This document shows positions 1 through 11,075 of a DNA stretch of 64,000 nt, one piece after another (the first letter of the stretch is position 1; the number at the start of each line of letters is the position of its first letter). Source of the DNA: Scleroderma bovista (taxonomy: Eukaryota; Basidiomycota; Agaricomycetes; Boletales; Sclerodermataceae); NCBI GenBank assembly GCA_037178675.1, contig JAYMGJ010000069.1, forward strand, positions 1 through 64,000. Direction: 5' to 3'. Made by a program: the position numbers and the translations under genes. Below the pieces are notes generated by a model. The model ran no database searches. It was not told the DNA's origin and saw nothing but the letters and a program-made list of their open reading frames with translations.

Positions 1-2443
1 GTATCGTTGGCCTTGTCGGACGAACAGGTAGCGAGAGCCATTCATGTCGCACTTGCAGCTCTTTCATGATGTCTATATTATTGCACTTGTCGCGTGGATG
101 AAAGTATCTTAATATAATCTTAAGGCTGTTGGATTGCGCTATCTATGGTCCGAGTCGCGTACTGGCGTAGCAACGTTTGCGCTTGCTGTCCTCCAAACCA
201 CTAGTGGTGTTGGGAGAATTGGCCGAAACGCATATTCGGTCGGGCCCATGAAAGGAGACCGGTCTTGCCGATCAATGGCTAAGCAGTACCACTTGTGAAG
301 GCAGGTGAGGAATATAAAGGATCAGACTGGTCTGGACGATGAAAGAAACGCGAAAGGTGTCCAACATGCAAAGAAATGACATCGTTCTGCATCTCCAAAC
401 AGCCCGCCGTAATAGCAAGAATCAGACCCTGACACATGATAATGATTAACCCGACCGCCGTCACGGCAGTGATGACAACTAGCGGTAATTCTCCCCCATT
501 TTTCGAGGATCGTGATGTCAGATCCAAAGATCTTCAGGCCAAGAGGGACAGAAGCAACTTCTGCCGGTGGCGATATTTGGGTTTGTAAGTGGCGATCGAC
601 CATTATGTACATGATGTCACTGGAACATTCACACCCCAGGAGTTGTCCGGAAGGAAGGCAGATAGCCCAGGAAGGTTGTTTCGAGGTCATAGGGTGCCAA
701 CTGACAAGCTCGCAAAGCAAGGGGCAGCGACTCACCTCTGCGTAACACGAAGACATTCCACTCATCTCGTCTGGACCTTCCGGGCCCTTTGCCATCCACT
801 TTACCTTACCTAAGTCACTTGGATTCGGGCGCGCGATCTGAACAAAATGAATCGCTTTGTGATTATCTGCCTATCTTAAAATGAGGCCAAGTTCTTGTGT
901 AGATCACGATGAGGGTTGAGTATATACAAAGACAAGCATGCCTACCAGTAACCTGGGTAGAACGGAACCACGAAGAGAATGGCAGCCCTATAAAAGGGGA
1001 ACATTTCCGAGACTGTGACACTGTTGGAGAGACGAACAGTGCTCTATTGGAAATATCAGCTTAGGGAAAGTGTTACTCGAGCGAGCTGATAGGTCTGACG
1101 AGAAAGAACACCTTCACAACGAGATCCCACCATGTCAGCCCCATTTCGTGATATCGAAGCCAGTACATTTTGCACACAAGTACCTATTTCTGTTTGGGAA
1201 AAGATTATAATTCACAATCCGGAGTGAAACCCATGTCAGTGATCTGGAGATGTAGTACATGCCTTATACATAGTTGTGGAAGGCGAGCAGTGTTGGATGT
1301 TTGTAGTGTTCTGAAATGAGCATGCTCTGTCCGCATCGAATATGTGTCCCGTAGAATTACATAGATGAGTTGATGCGCCAATAGACCTAGCTCACATCAA
1401 GACTGCGACGGGGGCACTGGAGAGATACGGCTCCGACCAACAGCGGAAGAGACAGAAAGTCACCGACACTGAACTGCAGGAATCAACGGAGAGTAAAGGA
1501 GAATGTCGGGGAAACATACCCATTACATGATGTAGAGGAAAGATATCGAGTGCTTTATGATTACTGTGGCCTGCTTGAGGCTTCCAGGAGTTTAGGTATT
1601 TCCGTTCCAACACCCAAGACTCAGCACGCGTGCCCAGTCACGGATTTTAGACGGCAGCTAGATTGTGAAACAGTGTAAGTATGCGGGGCTAAAGGGCCAT
1701 AGTTTAGCCAGTGCTGTTTCACAAGTCCATCACCAGATTATGATGTTCCTGTTTCACCACAGCATTGCTGAGATACGGTGGCGGGGATCAGTGTTTAAGC
1801 CAAGGTCCATTCCGGTGCCAAGAGTAATTGTTGATGTTGGAAGGGGGGGCGAGTTGCCACGACATTCTAAGCATGGGGTTGGAAGTATTCGCCGTCTCTA
1901 CAAACGCCTTCATCCGAAACGGTGCCAGATCTGCGAGATCGATGAACGAAGCAAGTGACAGGCGAAACTACTGCAAGAATTGGGAGGGAGTCATTGTCAC
2001 GACATATGCTACATCCTCGATCAAAAGGATGATTAACCGTGAAATTTGAGATTTTACCAGTAATGAGCACTCACGGTATGCAGCATACGAACACGTCAGT
2101 CTGACCCAACAGTAGTGACACGACAAATACCACCACTTGTCACTAAACGACCCGGAAGGTGTTCACAAATAATTACTATATCGCACTGTAAAAAGAACCA
2201 GCGAGATGGCATGCTGTAGGACTCTGGGCTCCTCCTTCAGGTCTCAAGGGTCACGCATCCAATTGAGGTCAAGAATGGCTGTCAGCCCTGAGATTCGCCT
2301 TCCATAAACGACGTGGCTGCAGCGAGCGAGCATTGTCTCGACTCTCGACCTGTTTCAACGTTTCATATTGTTCAATTAGTCGGCCTTCTACTTCATCGAG
2401 GTCAACGGCGACCGTTAACGTCGTCCACAAGGCGGTCTAACCC
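1..2443. other. Left 2.4 kb with no supported gene
   Basis: Only short, overlapping open frames occur here, and none gives a recognisable domain or a consistent splice model. A minus-strand frame at 279-527 contains one hydrophobic stretch of about 25 residues that could span a membrane, but I could not join it to a convincing upstream exon. The part just before 2444 presumably holds the promoter of the oxysterol-binding protein gene. I see no repeat, tRNA or transposon remnant. Confidence 0.5.
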
Positions 2444-5400
2444 ATGTCGTCGTCACACGGGAGCCCTTCTGTAACCAGTCACGGTACCACAACTAGTACG
2501 TTCCTGAGTTTCTACCGGCCTGTACCCTCATCTTTCTGTTCCAGGTGCTGTCGAGCCACTGCAACAAGTAAAGCTGCTTTCCGCGCTAAGAAGTGGTCGG
2601 TAGTGGCGCTTTACCAGTTTATGCCCACCTGACTCTTCCTTAGGTGACCCTGCTCTGATCCATCCGTTTTTGACTGAAATCAGCAAGGAGAGACGTGGAT
2701 CACTGGATGGAGACCTCAATACAGGTGCTGCAGCTCTGCATCTTGCCATTCGTTGCGCATCCGGTCAGTCGACCTCCTTCGCATACACTCTCGCTGACAG
2801 CTCCACGCAGTGGAAACTGTACAACTCCTGTTGTCTCATAAAGCCATTTCTCCCAATGGCATCCATCCACCAGGCAGTGGCACAACTGCATTACACCTTG
2901 CGGCTTCCCTTGGTCGTACAGATATACTCACCCTTCTACTTGACCAGCAAGATATAGACGATACACTCCGCGATAGTCATGGCCGTACGTGCAGGGATGT
3001 CGCTAAAGGCAGAGAGGCCACTAAGGTCCTAGAAGGTGATTCCAGAGCATTTACTTGGACCGGAATACTTACAAAACATAGATTCACGCTCATTCCTGAA
3101 CGCATCATATAGATCACTTTTACACTCCTACGTTCTCTCCGACATGAACTCCCAACCAAGCCCAGCACTCATATCTCTCCTTGAATCTCCACGTGCACGT
3201 GCAGTAAATCTGTCATATTTGGATGATGAATCTGGCAAATCGCTATTACATGAAGCTGCACGTCGCAAGGACCTCCGGTTGATCGAATTAGTAGTTCGTG
3301 CTGGCGCAGACGTGTTTGTTCGTGATCGGCGGGGTAAAATGGCATATGACGGTTTAGGGAAGGACGACCGTGTGCGTGTCTTCCTGAGACAGTGTATGTT
3401 TTTTTCCGTCTCTTCTTATTTTATGACTGAACCTGGCACCAACCAGTTACAAATCACGACCTCTCTCTTATTGATGCTCCGATGTCCGAGCCCCCAATAC
3501 TCAGGGGATATTTGCACAAGTATACCAACGTTGCTCGTGGGTACAATAATCGCTGGTTCGTCCTCAAAGATGGTGTTCTGTCATGTTCGTTTTCAAACAT
3601 GTGGTTGCCATTTCACTTTCTTACCATCCCCTTAGACTACCAACATCAGGAAGACGAGAACATCGCTAGTAGGGGTGCTATATCCTTGAAGAATGCTGTC
3701 CTGAAAGCTGGCAGCGGCGGCGACAAAACTCGGTTTGAGGTACACTCTACCGCATCACGAGGTCATACGTCTGGAGTACAAAAGTGGTATATGCGCGCGA
3801 GCCACCCAGTCGAAGCAGCTCGTTGGACACAAGCTATCAGTAAAAGCATGGAATGGTACAAGTGCCTAGAGGTGGAACAGCTATCTCTTCCAAGGAAAAG
3901 TGGAGAGAGTGACCGCAGTGCGTTACGGCCAGGGAAAGTGAGCTTCCAGTCGGGATTTTCAGCCACCTCAAGGCGGAACGTGTTTATCGGTACTCATAGC
4001 GTCAGTGGATCTCAAGGATCGTTCGTTGATGCAGGAGGGGAGTGCGGAGTATCAGCTATGGGCGAAATCAGCAGAAATGGTATCACTGACAGGTACGCCT
4101 TCGAAAAGAAAGGGGACCAAAACGATTGTTCCTCTTCTTCTCACTCCACATACCACTCTTCACTGCGTCGGCCCCCCCACGAGTCGACCTTTGACTTGCA
4201 AGGGAACTCCATTGCCGCCCAACTGGAGCTTACAGCACAACTCTTCTCCAGTTTACCGTTTCCACTCGATGCGCCACCACGTTCAAAGGAGTCGCGGACG
4301 GCCCTGAAGGAGTCATTCTCCACAGTGCAGACGATGATGAACGAATATGTCCAGATGTCTAAAGAACGGGAGGAGTGGTGGAAATCACAACTACAGCGAG
4401 AGCGAGAGCGACAATCGGTGTGGGAAGAAAGCCTCCAGACGGTCGTTCGGGAAGGTGAAGCACTCGAGCAGGAGCTTCGTGTACGGTCTCGCAAGCGGGG
4501 AAGCAGGTTTTTCGATATGAAAATGCCAGAGATCAGAGGTACATCTATCTCTCTGCCGAAGAGCCCACCTATCCAGCCACCGTTGATCCATGAAGATGAT
4601 GCTCCGGGATGTTCATCTGCGCCATTCCCAGATGATGCTGCTTCCAACACTGTTGTGCGAGCGCCACGTCTTCCCCTTCTTGTACCTCCACCGGCGGTTC
4701 TGGTGACAATGACACCGCAAGGGACCCCCCGTTTCAAGTCACCAACCTCCGATGAGGATGAGGATACAATGGATACCGACGAAGAAGACGAGTTCTTTGA
4801 TGCCATAGAATCCAACAACCTCCCCAATCTTGTCATCAGTCAGCTTCTGACCAGTCCGACACATTCCGAGTTCGCACTTCCCTCTGTTCTTAATTTGGAA
4901 CCATTCGTAGGGTATAAGGTGCTCAGGACACGACTGCCTATCGACAGCGATAACCGTCCTTCAACCAGCCTTTGGTCTGTCCTCAAGCACAGCATTGGAA
5001 AAGACTTGACCAGAATTAGCTTCCCCGTGTTCTTTAATGAACCTACAAGCATGTTGCAACGGATGGTAGGTCGTTTCTTTTTCGTACCGTATAATCGGCA
5101 TTCAGCTCCTTGTTTTATAGGCCGAAGATATGGAATTTTCGGAATGTCGTCAGTATCCCTTCGCGCTCGATCGCCGATGGGGTGTGCTAACGCTACTGCA
5201 GTGGACGTAGCCGCTCAAGAAGAGGACCCAAGTCGTCGCATAGCGTTTGTAGCTGCGTTCGCCATGTCTAATTATTCATCAACTATTGGGCGTATTGCAA
5301 AGCCTTTTAATCCTATGTTGGTAAGTGCACCGCTTCCTGTCGCTGTTCTTTTCCTCATGTTACTGTAGGGCGAGACGTTTGAGTATGTTCGGCTGGATAA

Positions 5401-6486
5401 AGAGTACCGATACATGTCCGAGCAGGTCAGCCATCATCCACCGATCTCGGCATGCTGGGCAGAATCGCCTTGTTGGCGCTACTTCGGAGAAGTTAGTTCC
5501 TCTTCAGCCCATTCTTTCCTGCTGTTCATTTGTCCATTCAGGTTGATGCCCAAAACAAATTTATGGGGAAGTCGTTTGAAATCCGCCCCACTGGCGTAGC
5601 GCACGCCGAATTGCTACTGCCTGAGGATTGGGCGCCTCATTACCCTAAGGCGAAAAGTCTTCCCTCCCAGGGTAAAGTCGTAGAACATTATTCGTGGAAG
5701 AAGGTCACCACTAGTGTTTCGGGGTTCATCCTTGGATCGCCTACCATTGACCACTATGGTGACATGGTTGTGAGTACATGCGCGCACAGAACGTAGTAAT
5801 AATCCCTGATTACGAATTTTTAGATTACTAACCATCGAACGGGCGATACGTGCATCTTGACGTTCAAGCCGCGAGGCTGGCGCGGCAAGGATGCCTTTGA
5901 AATCTCCGGATCAGTGCGAAACGCAGACGGAGAAGTTACCCACGAAATTGCAGGGCGTTGGAACAGCCAATTGATCTGTCGTGCGATTGGCACTGGTAGT
6001 GGTTTCCTTCATCCGGATGCCACTGTCAGTGGCCCTGCATCCCCGAATTACATGGCGGAGTACATCTTACTCTGGAGAAACTCGGAGAAGGTGCCCGCGC
6101 CGTTCAACTTGACTCCTTTCGCGATCACATTGAACGACTGTCCCGAAGATACACTGAAGCCATACTTGTGCCCCACTGATTGTCGCTTACGACCCGACCA
6201 ACGGGCATTCGAGGTGGGGAAATACGAGCGTGCCAGTGAGCTCAAGGTCAAGCAAGAGGAGAAACAACGAGCCACTCGGAGGGCCCGAGAAGAAGGGCGA
6301 TTACGCCCGCATCAGCCCAGATGGTTCACAGCCCAGACGGACGTTGACACCGGGGAACGCGTATGGATGCCCTCGTTTGTGGGAGACACCCTTGAATATT
6401 GGGTAGAACGAGAGAAAATGTGGAAGGCGGGAGGAAATCGGCCGTGGAAGAATGTAGAGCATATCTTCATTGACGATACACTCTAG
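2444..6486 (+). CDS. Oxysterol-binding protein, long Osh1/Osh2 type (ankyrin-PH-ORD)
   Basis: Predicted lipid-transfer protein acting at ER contact sites. Short introns (for example 2496-2544, 2596-2643, 2764-2810, 3036-3081, 3394-3446 and 3585-3635) join the frames. The N-terminus has ankyrin repeats (TALHLAASLGRTDILTLLL, then GKSLLHEAARRKDLRLIELV). A PH domain follows from about 3482 (ILRGYLHKYTNV..RWFVLKDG), then a coiled coil rich in E and R near 4330-4480. An acidic tract carries a clear FFAT motif, EFFDAIE (about 4790-4811), expected to bind VAP proteins on the ER. The C-terminal sterol-binding domain has the family signature EQVSHHPPISA near 5420-5452. Later introns after PML, GE and DMV restore the domain frame exactly. 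The start ATG at 2444 needs the 2496 intron to enter the ankyrin frame. Domain order matches yeast Osh1/Osh2. The exact N-terminus is the least certain part. Confidence 0.93.
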
Positions 6487-6657
6487 TTCATAAGGACTGT
6501 TATCATCATCTACTCTCATCTTATATTATTGATCATGGGTAGTTAGGTACTAACGGAACCGATGGTACACAGTTACTATCATAATCTTCGTTGTTGAAAA
6601 CTGTTGTCGACGGACCTTGGAGCTACCATGCATGTCACTCGAGCAAGACATGTTGTA

Positions 6658-6765
6658 GCCTCAATGGCTCAGTTGGTTAGAGCGCAGGTCTCATACTTCA
6701 TGTATGACTGGAACTAGGATGTCCGGGCCATCCTGAGGTCGCAAGTTCGAACCTTGCTTGAGGCA
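6658..6765 (+). tRNA. tRNA-Met (CAT) with intron
   Basis: A full cloverleaf is visible. The acceptor arms GCCTCAA and TTGAGGC pair over 7 bp. The D-arm is GCTC/GAGC, the anticodon stem begins CAGG, and the T-arm is GCAAG-TTCGAAC-CTTGC. The anticodon CAT lies at 6692-6694. A 34-nt intron (6696-6729) interrupts the anticodon loop after position 37, the usual site for eukaryotic nuclear tRNA introns. Removing it restores a CTCATAA loop. The position-31/39 T-T mismatch is also found in elongator tRNA-Met, so this is more likely the elongator than the initiator. Confidence 0.93.
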
Positions 6766-6826
6766 CTGTCTTTTTATCCTCCCATCCTTTCAGGGTGCTA
6801 GTAAAGCCGCTGATAGATGAGTCCAA

Positions 6827-7486
6827 ATGACCACCATGGGTGACATTGACAAACTTGGTCTGGCGACAGCCCTGGAACAAGCTAGGGATAGCTACGAGGA
6901 GGGTGGCATTCCCATAGGTGCTGCCTTGCTGTATCACGGAGGAGCATCACTACAACCCGGCAATCCCGTTGTTCTTGGGTGCTCCCATAACCAGAGGATC
7001 CAAAAGTCATCTCCGACTCTCCATGCTGAGATAGCAGCCTTGGAAGCTGCTGGACGATTGAAAGCAGATGTCTACAGAAGATCAACGATGGTGCGTAGAT
7101 GCAGATTTTGACCACCCAATCGATCGTCTAAAGACCCAGGTGGGCAGTATACCACTCTGAGGTACTGTCTCCATCATTTGGTACTGCACGCCTTACAGAT
7201 CATACGGGCACGCATAGCCCTTGCTCCATGTGTACAGGTGCAATTTTATTATATAAGATACCCCGTGTCGTTATTGGAGAGAACAAGACCTTTGTGGGAG
7301 GAGAAGAGCTGCTGAAGGAACACGGAGTCGAAGTCAAGGTGGTCGATGATGTCGAGTGTAAAGAACTCATCGCACGGTTCATTACAGAAAGACCAGAGGT
7401 AGGCAGATAGCATTTCTATTCCACGAAGTATAGCTGTGAAGTTCTATCTCATGCAGGAATGGAATGAGGATATCGGAGAGTTGTAG
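6827..7486 (+). CDS. FCY1: Cytosine deaminase, Fcy1 type
   Basis: Deaminates cytosine to uracil in pyrimidine salvage. Four exons (6827-7090, 7148-7161, 7218-7398, 7457-7486) give 162 aa, close to yeast Fcy1. The zinc-site motifs are TLHAEIAAL (His plus catalytic Glu) and PCSMCTGAI (two Cys). The second motif forms only when a 14-nt microexon encoding YTTLS is included. The C-terminus ERPEEWNEDIGEL matches the family and needs the last small exon. The gene follows the tRNA and converges with the Ssz1 gene, about 80 bp away. A second in-frame ATG at 6836 is a possible alternative start. Confidence 0.95.
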
Positions 7487-7565
7487 CAAAAGGCAGTCTG
7501 TCATCCTAACGTTGCATGTTAGCTGTGTAGTTTGGAGAAGAAAAAGCAGCCATCTAACCGTCATG

Positions 7566-9532
7566 TTATGGTGCGCCAGGGATTGTGACGGTGATAGCTT
7601 CCCCAAAGCCATCTTTTAATACCTCGCAGAGACTGAGATCGATACATCCTGAACGAGAGGCTATTACCTGAACCTGTACTTTTGTCTTGCCATTGACTGC
7701 ATTTTGGGGAGACAACGTGCAGGAAACTAAATAAGCCTCTTTTGTTAGTGTTTTCTCCTTGACTTCGTCTAGTTTGACCTCCTCGTCTTCCACTGGATCC
7801 TCATCGTCGAACTCGAGTGGCGAGACGTGGCTGATCTTAATACCCTCACTGACTTCCCAAACTTCGAATCCGACTTTAGCGCCTCCTGCACCCACATCGA
7901 CATCATCGAATGTCAGTGTCCTTCGACAAGGAAGGGGAGTCTCTTTTAACACAAGAGGTATCCAGAATCCACCCATGTTCCCTTCACCGCCTTCTTGAGG
8001 AACGAGAAGACCTATAGTGCGACTCGTGGCAGCAACACTTGCTAGATCACTTCCCCTGATAAAAGCGCTTCCGAGATGTGCAGATTCGTGGGTCAGGGAG
8101 AACAAAAGGTGTGCTTGCAGGGCACACCCCCTTGCCAAGATGGCGGTAGGGTCACCTCCACCTCCACCAACAACGGTACCTGCCTTGAATGGTGTTATGA
8201 CAGACTCGGTGAATCCTTCGGTCAATGTCTCGTCCAATCCCGGAAGGCAAGCAGATCCTCCAATGTAAACAATTTCATCTACATCAAAGAGATCGATCCC
8301 TGCGCTCGCAACAAGCTCTTTGACCTTGGCATAGACTTTATTGTAGATCGATCGCATCTCCATATCGAAACGAAGACGGTTGATAGAACCTGTGTAGTCT
8401 AGACCGTCCTTGAGGGATTCTACAGAACACGTGGCAGCGCCTGGACTAGCGCTCAACGTTCGTTTGGTGTGCTCCACAGCGAGACGAAGTTTCGCCTCGG
8501 CGCGCTTATCTTGAGGATCAGTGGAGGGGGCCACAGTGAGTGGTGTTTTTGTCTTTTTGGTGAATTCTTTGGCGAAGTACCGGACAAGTTTGGAATCGAT
8601 CTCGTCTCCGCCAACGCTACTGTCCGATAGCGTTGCCAAGGAATACGCCAAACCTTCACGGATGGAGAGTAAAGAGAGTTCGAGCGAGGAAGCCCCAAAA
8701 TCGACCACAAGTTGTGTGCGATCACAAGGAACATTGTCATCGCCAATAGAGGTACAGACAGCGACGGCTCCAGCGTCATCCAGGAGCTGAAGAACGTGGA
8801 TTCCAGCTTCCTCTGCCGCCTTAGACAATGCATCACGCTGGACATCATCGAATGACGACGGGACGCTGATGACCGCACCAACAACTTTGTGTCCTAGGAA
8901 GTCCTCGGCAGATTTTAAAAGTGAGCCAAGAAAAATGGTAGTGACTTCTGAGATAGTGAAGAAGCGTTCCACCTCGATGGGCTCCGAACGAGGGGTGGCT
9001 GCTTGAGAGGCAGCAGGAGTATTTGAAGTTATAGTGAGGAGTGGCGATGGGGCTGGCTGTAAGACCTTAACCCTATAGGCTGGTGTATCTGGTAATGTGG
9101 GGTGCTGGATAACGGGCGCAGATACAGATAGGGTCGCTGTAGGTACCTCTGAGAATCTACGTTGGAATTTAGTAGAGAATCACCACCCATCCATGCAAAC
9201 ATACTTCTTTCCAAGCAAATTCCGGAAACCAGTGATGGTATTTTGAGAGTTTTTTACGAGTTGATGCTTTGCTTGGTTTCCGATGTACTAGAAATTGTGG
9301 GTCAGCATCGTAGCAGCAGTACGAGATAACGACTAACCATCTCCTCCCCTTGGAACGAAATAGCGCAAGCGATCTGGCGTTCCCCATCTTCATTTGCAAT
9401 GCACTCAGCTACCCCATCCTTACGGTGCAAAATGAGAACCCATGACCACGCCCTAACGACTGATCATACCTTAACAAGGACGGCGATGGATGCATATGAG
9501 TTTCCAAAATTTATGCCCACTATTGGGGCCAT
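7566..9532 (-). CDS. SSZ1: Hsp70-like ribosome-associated complex subunit Ssz1
   Basis: Atypical Hsp70 that pairs with the J-protein Zuo1 on the ribosome to assist nascent chains. Four exons (9470-9532, 9338-9418, 9205-9287, 7566-9156) give 605 aa in one frame. The N-terminus MAPIVGINFGNSYASIAV is the Ssz1-style phosphate-1 loop of the ATPase fold. ANEDGERQI, IGNQAKHQLVKN and VVDFGASSLELSLLS are further Hsp70 nucleotide-binding segments, and IVYIGGSACLPGL is the adenosine loop. The substrate-binding part is short and acidic (FDDEDPVEDEEVKLDEVKE), as in Ssz1 rather than Ssa or Ssb. The segment after exon 3 (about 9000-9156) is a Pro/Ala/Ser-rich insertion that makes the protein longer than yeast Ssz1. 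Confidence 0.93.
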
Positions 9533-10128
9533 GAGAGATGCATTGACACGCGTTTCCGCACTTCCGTTCTGGATTGAGCCGGTTGCAGGCATCTTGCAGG
9601 AATCCGAGTGGGTATAGTGGAACAAGCTTCTTTGACAGTTTCTTGAAATGCGAAAGAGCTTTGGACCTTTGGTGGCAAAAATCTTGATTTGCTGACATAA
9701 TCGTGGATGTCGTTCTGCGGCAAGATTCCGATGCCATTGTCTCCTCTTTGTCTTTGACTCAGGTTATTGTCATTGCTGCATGGCTGTCACTGGTCTACTG
9801 GTGTTCCAAGTTGTCATTGTCGTTTTTGCGATACTGTTGCTGTTGCTCGATAAGTTGTCCCTCGCACTTGAAGATAGTACTCTTGCCAGTGCATGTCCTT
9901 CCTTCTCCCCGGTCAAGGGGGTACGACGGCCCATTCTCGGACTAGCGAAATTATGTGAGGGAACCGGCTGTGTTTGCAAGGTCTCGGCGACCGACGACAA
10001 CGATGACAACGTGGCTAGTGGGCTTGCGTTTCTTCTAACCGACTTGTTCGAGCGAGCGACACGCAAGAAAATCAATTTGGGAGGGATGCCATCCTAAACT
10101 ATTGATCTCATCTTATGAATTCCAGTCT
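9533..10128. other. Intergenic stretch, no supported gene
   Basis: Overlapping frames on both strands around 9703-10097 are serine-rich or hydrophobic, and none matches a family I recognise. The first bases should hold the promoter of the Ssz1 gene, which is transcribed leftwards. Confidence 0.4.
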
Positions 10129-10710
10129 CACCCAACCCAAGACTCTCAACATAGAGCAGAACACACCCGACTTCACGGGGAAGGCCATGGTCGTCACGGG
10201 TGGGAAGTATGTCGCCTTTGTGCCCATCTTTCTCCAATATTGTCCATGGTGCATAAGTTCAGCATAGAAATGGGATATGTCGTTGTCAAATAACTCACTC
10301 TCGACTGTGGAAAGGTATGTATGGTCGCCCAGAACAAGAAAAAGCTCAAGGTAGAAGTCAAACTTGACCTAAGCGACCTATCCAATGCAAGGCAGAGTTC
10401 GTGACGAAGGAGGAAAGGCTCTATGTACTAAGTGCACCTTCGGGGTCGGATGTTGTGGATTTCAAGTCTGATTGCTAGGCCACAATGCTACTGTGTATGT
10501 GGGTCACTTTGGATTGTCGGACTCATCCAAACGCCAACACACGATGGTCAAGTGTGTCTTACTAGCATACTTCTCTTATTCACCTACATTTGTATTTTGC
10601 AGTGTCTTCAACCCTTTCATCCTCACCCACAAACTGCTTCCTGTCCTCAAGAAAACGGCCTCTCAATGTGACTTAAACATCTTGGTATGTGAGAATCCTC
10701 AACGTTGATC
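10129..10710 (+). pseudogene. Short-chain dehydrogenase relic
   Basis: Fragments of an NAD(P)-binding short-chain dehydrogenase appear in the right order but in changing frames. Around 10145-10207 the reading LNIEQNTPDFTGKAMVVTGG resembles the start of the Rossmann fold. Around 10350-10395 KLDLSDLSNA corresponds to the family's D-L-S-D-L strand. A shifted frame then gives KAEFVTKEERLYVL. Around 10610-10665 ILTHKLLPVLKKTAS matches the helix after the usual LGHF segment. The Gly motif that should follow VVTGG, the NAG motif and the YxxxK active site were not found. Frameshifts and missing motifs argue for a dead gene. Confidence 0.6.
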
Positions 10711-11075
10711 CAGATGTTCGACAACAGAGATGACATCCAAATAACTGTCATCAGAGTGACACAGACATAATTGACATAGCTAGTAGTCTTCAGAGAATGA
10801 AGGACCTAAATGACGAGTACAAGTTGTGGATACCCATGTTCATGTGGTGGTGTATGTTCCTGTTCTTCACATAACCACCAGCACATACTTACATCTATTA
10901 TTCCACATCTCATCTTTTTTTGTTGTGTCCATAAAGACATCACAAACAACATGTCTTGAGGCTCTCCTGTTGTGATTCTTAGTTTGAAGAGTTGATCATA
11001 GTCTCCATGTCCTTTCTTCTACTTGTATTTAAGTGACTCTGATCCAACAGGAAGTATCAAGAATATCACAGATTT
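10711..11075. other. AT-rich stretch between SDR relic and NLR 3' end
   Basis: No frame of useful length or recognisable motif. It may contain the decayed end of the dehydrogenase relic and the 3' untranslated region of the NLR gene. Confidence 0.4.

Noticed and set aside
279..795. Minus-strand frames with one hydrophobic segment, possibly a small membrane protein
   Set aside because: Joining the upstream frame at its best splice sites produces an immediate stop, and no family is recognised.
4141..4836. 231-codon minus-strand frame inside the oxysterol-binding protein gene
   Set aside because: Ser/Arg-rich antisense of an acidic, Ser-rich coding region.
9770..10097. Overlapping frames on both strands upstream of SSZ1
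   Set aside because: They mirror each other, lack domains, and have no consistent splice partners.
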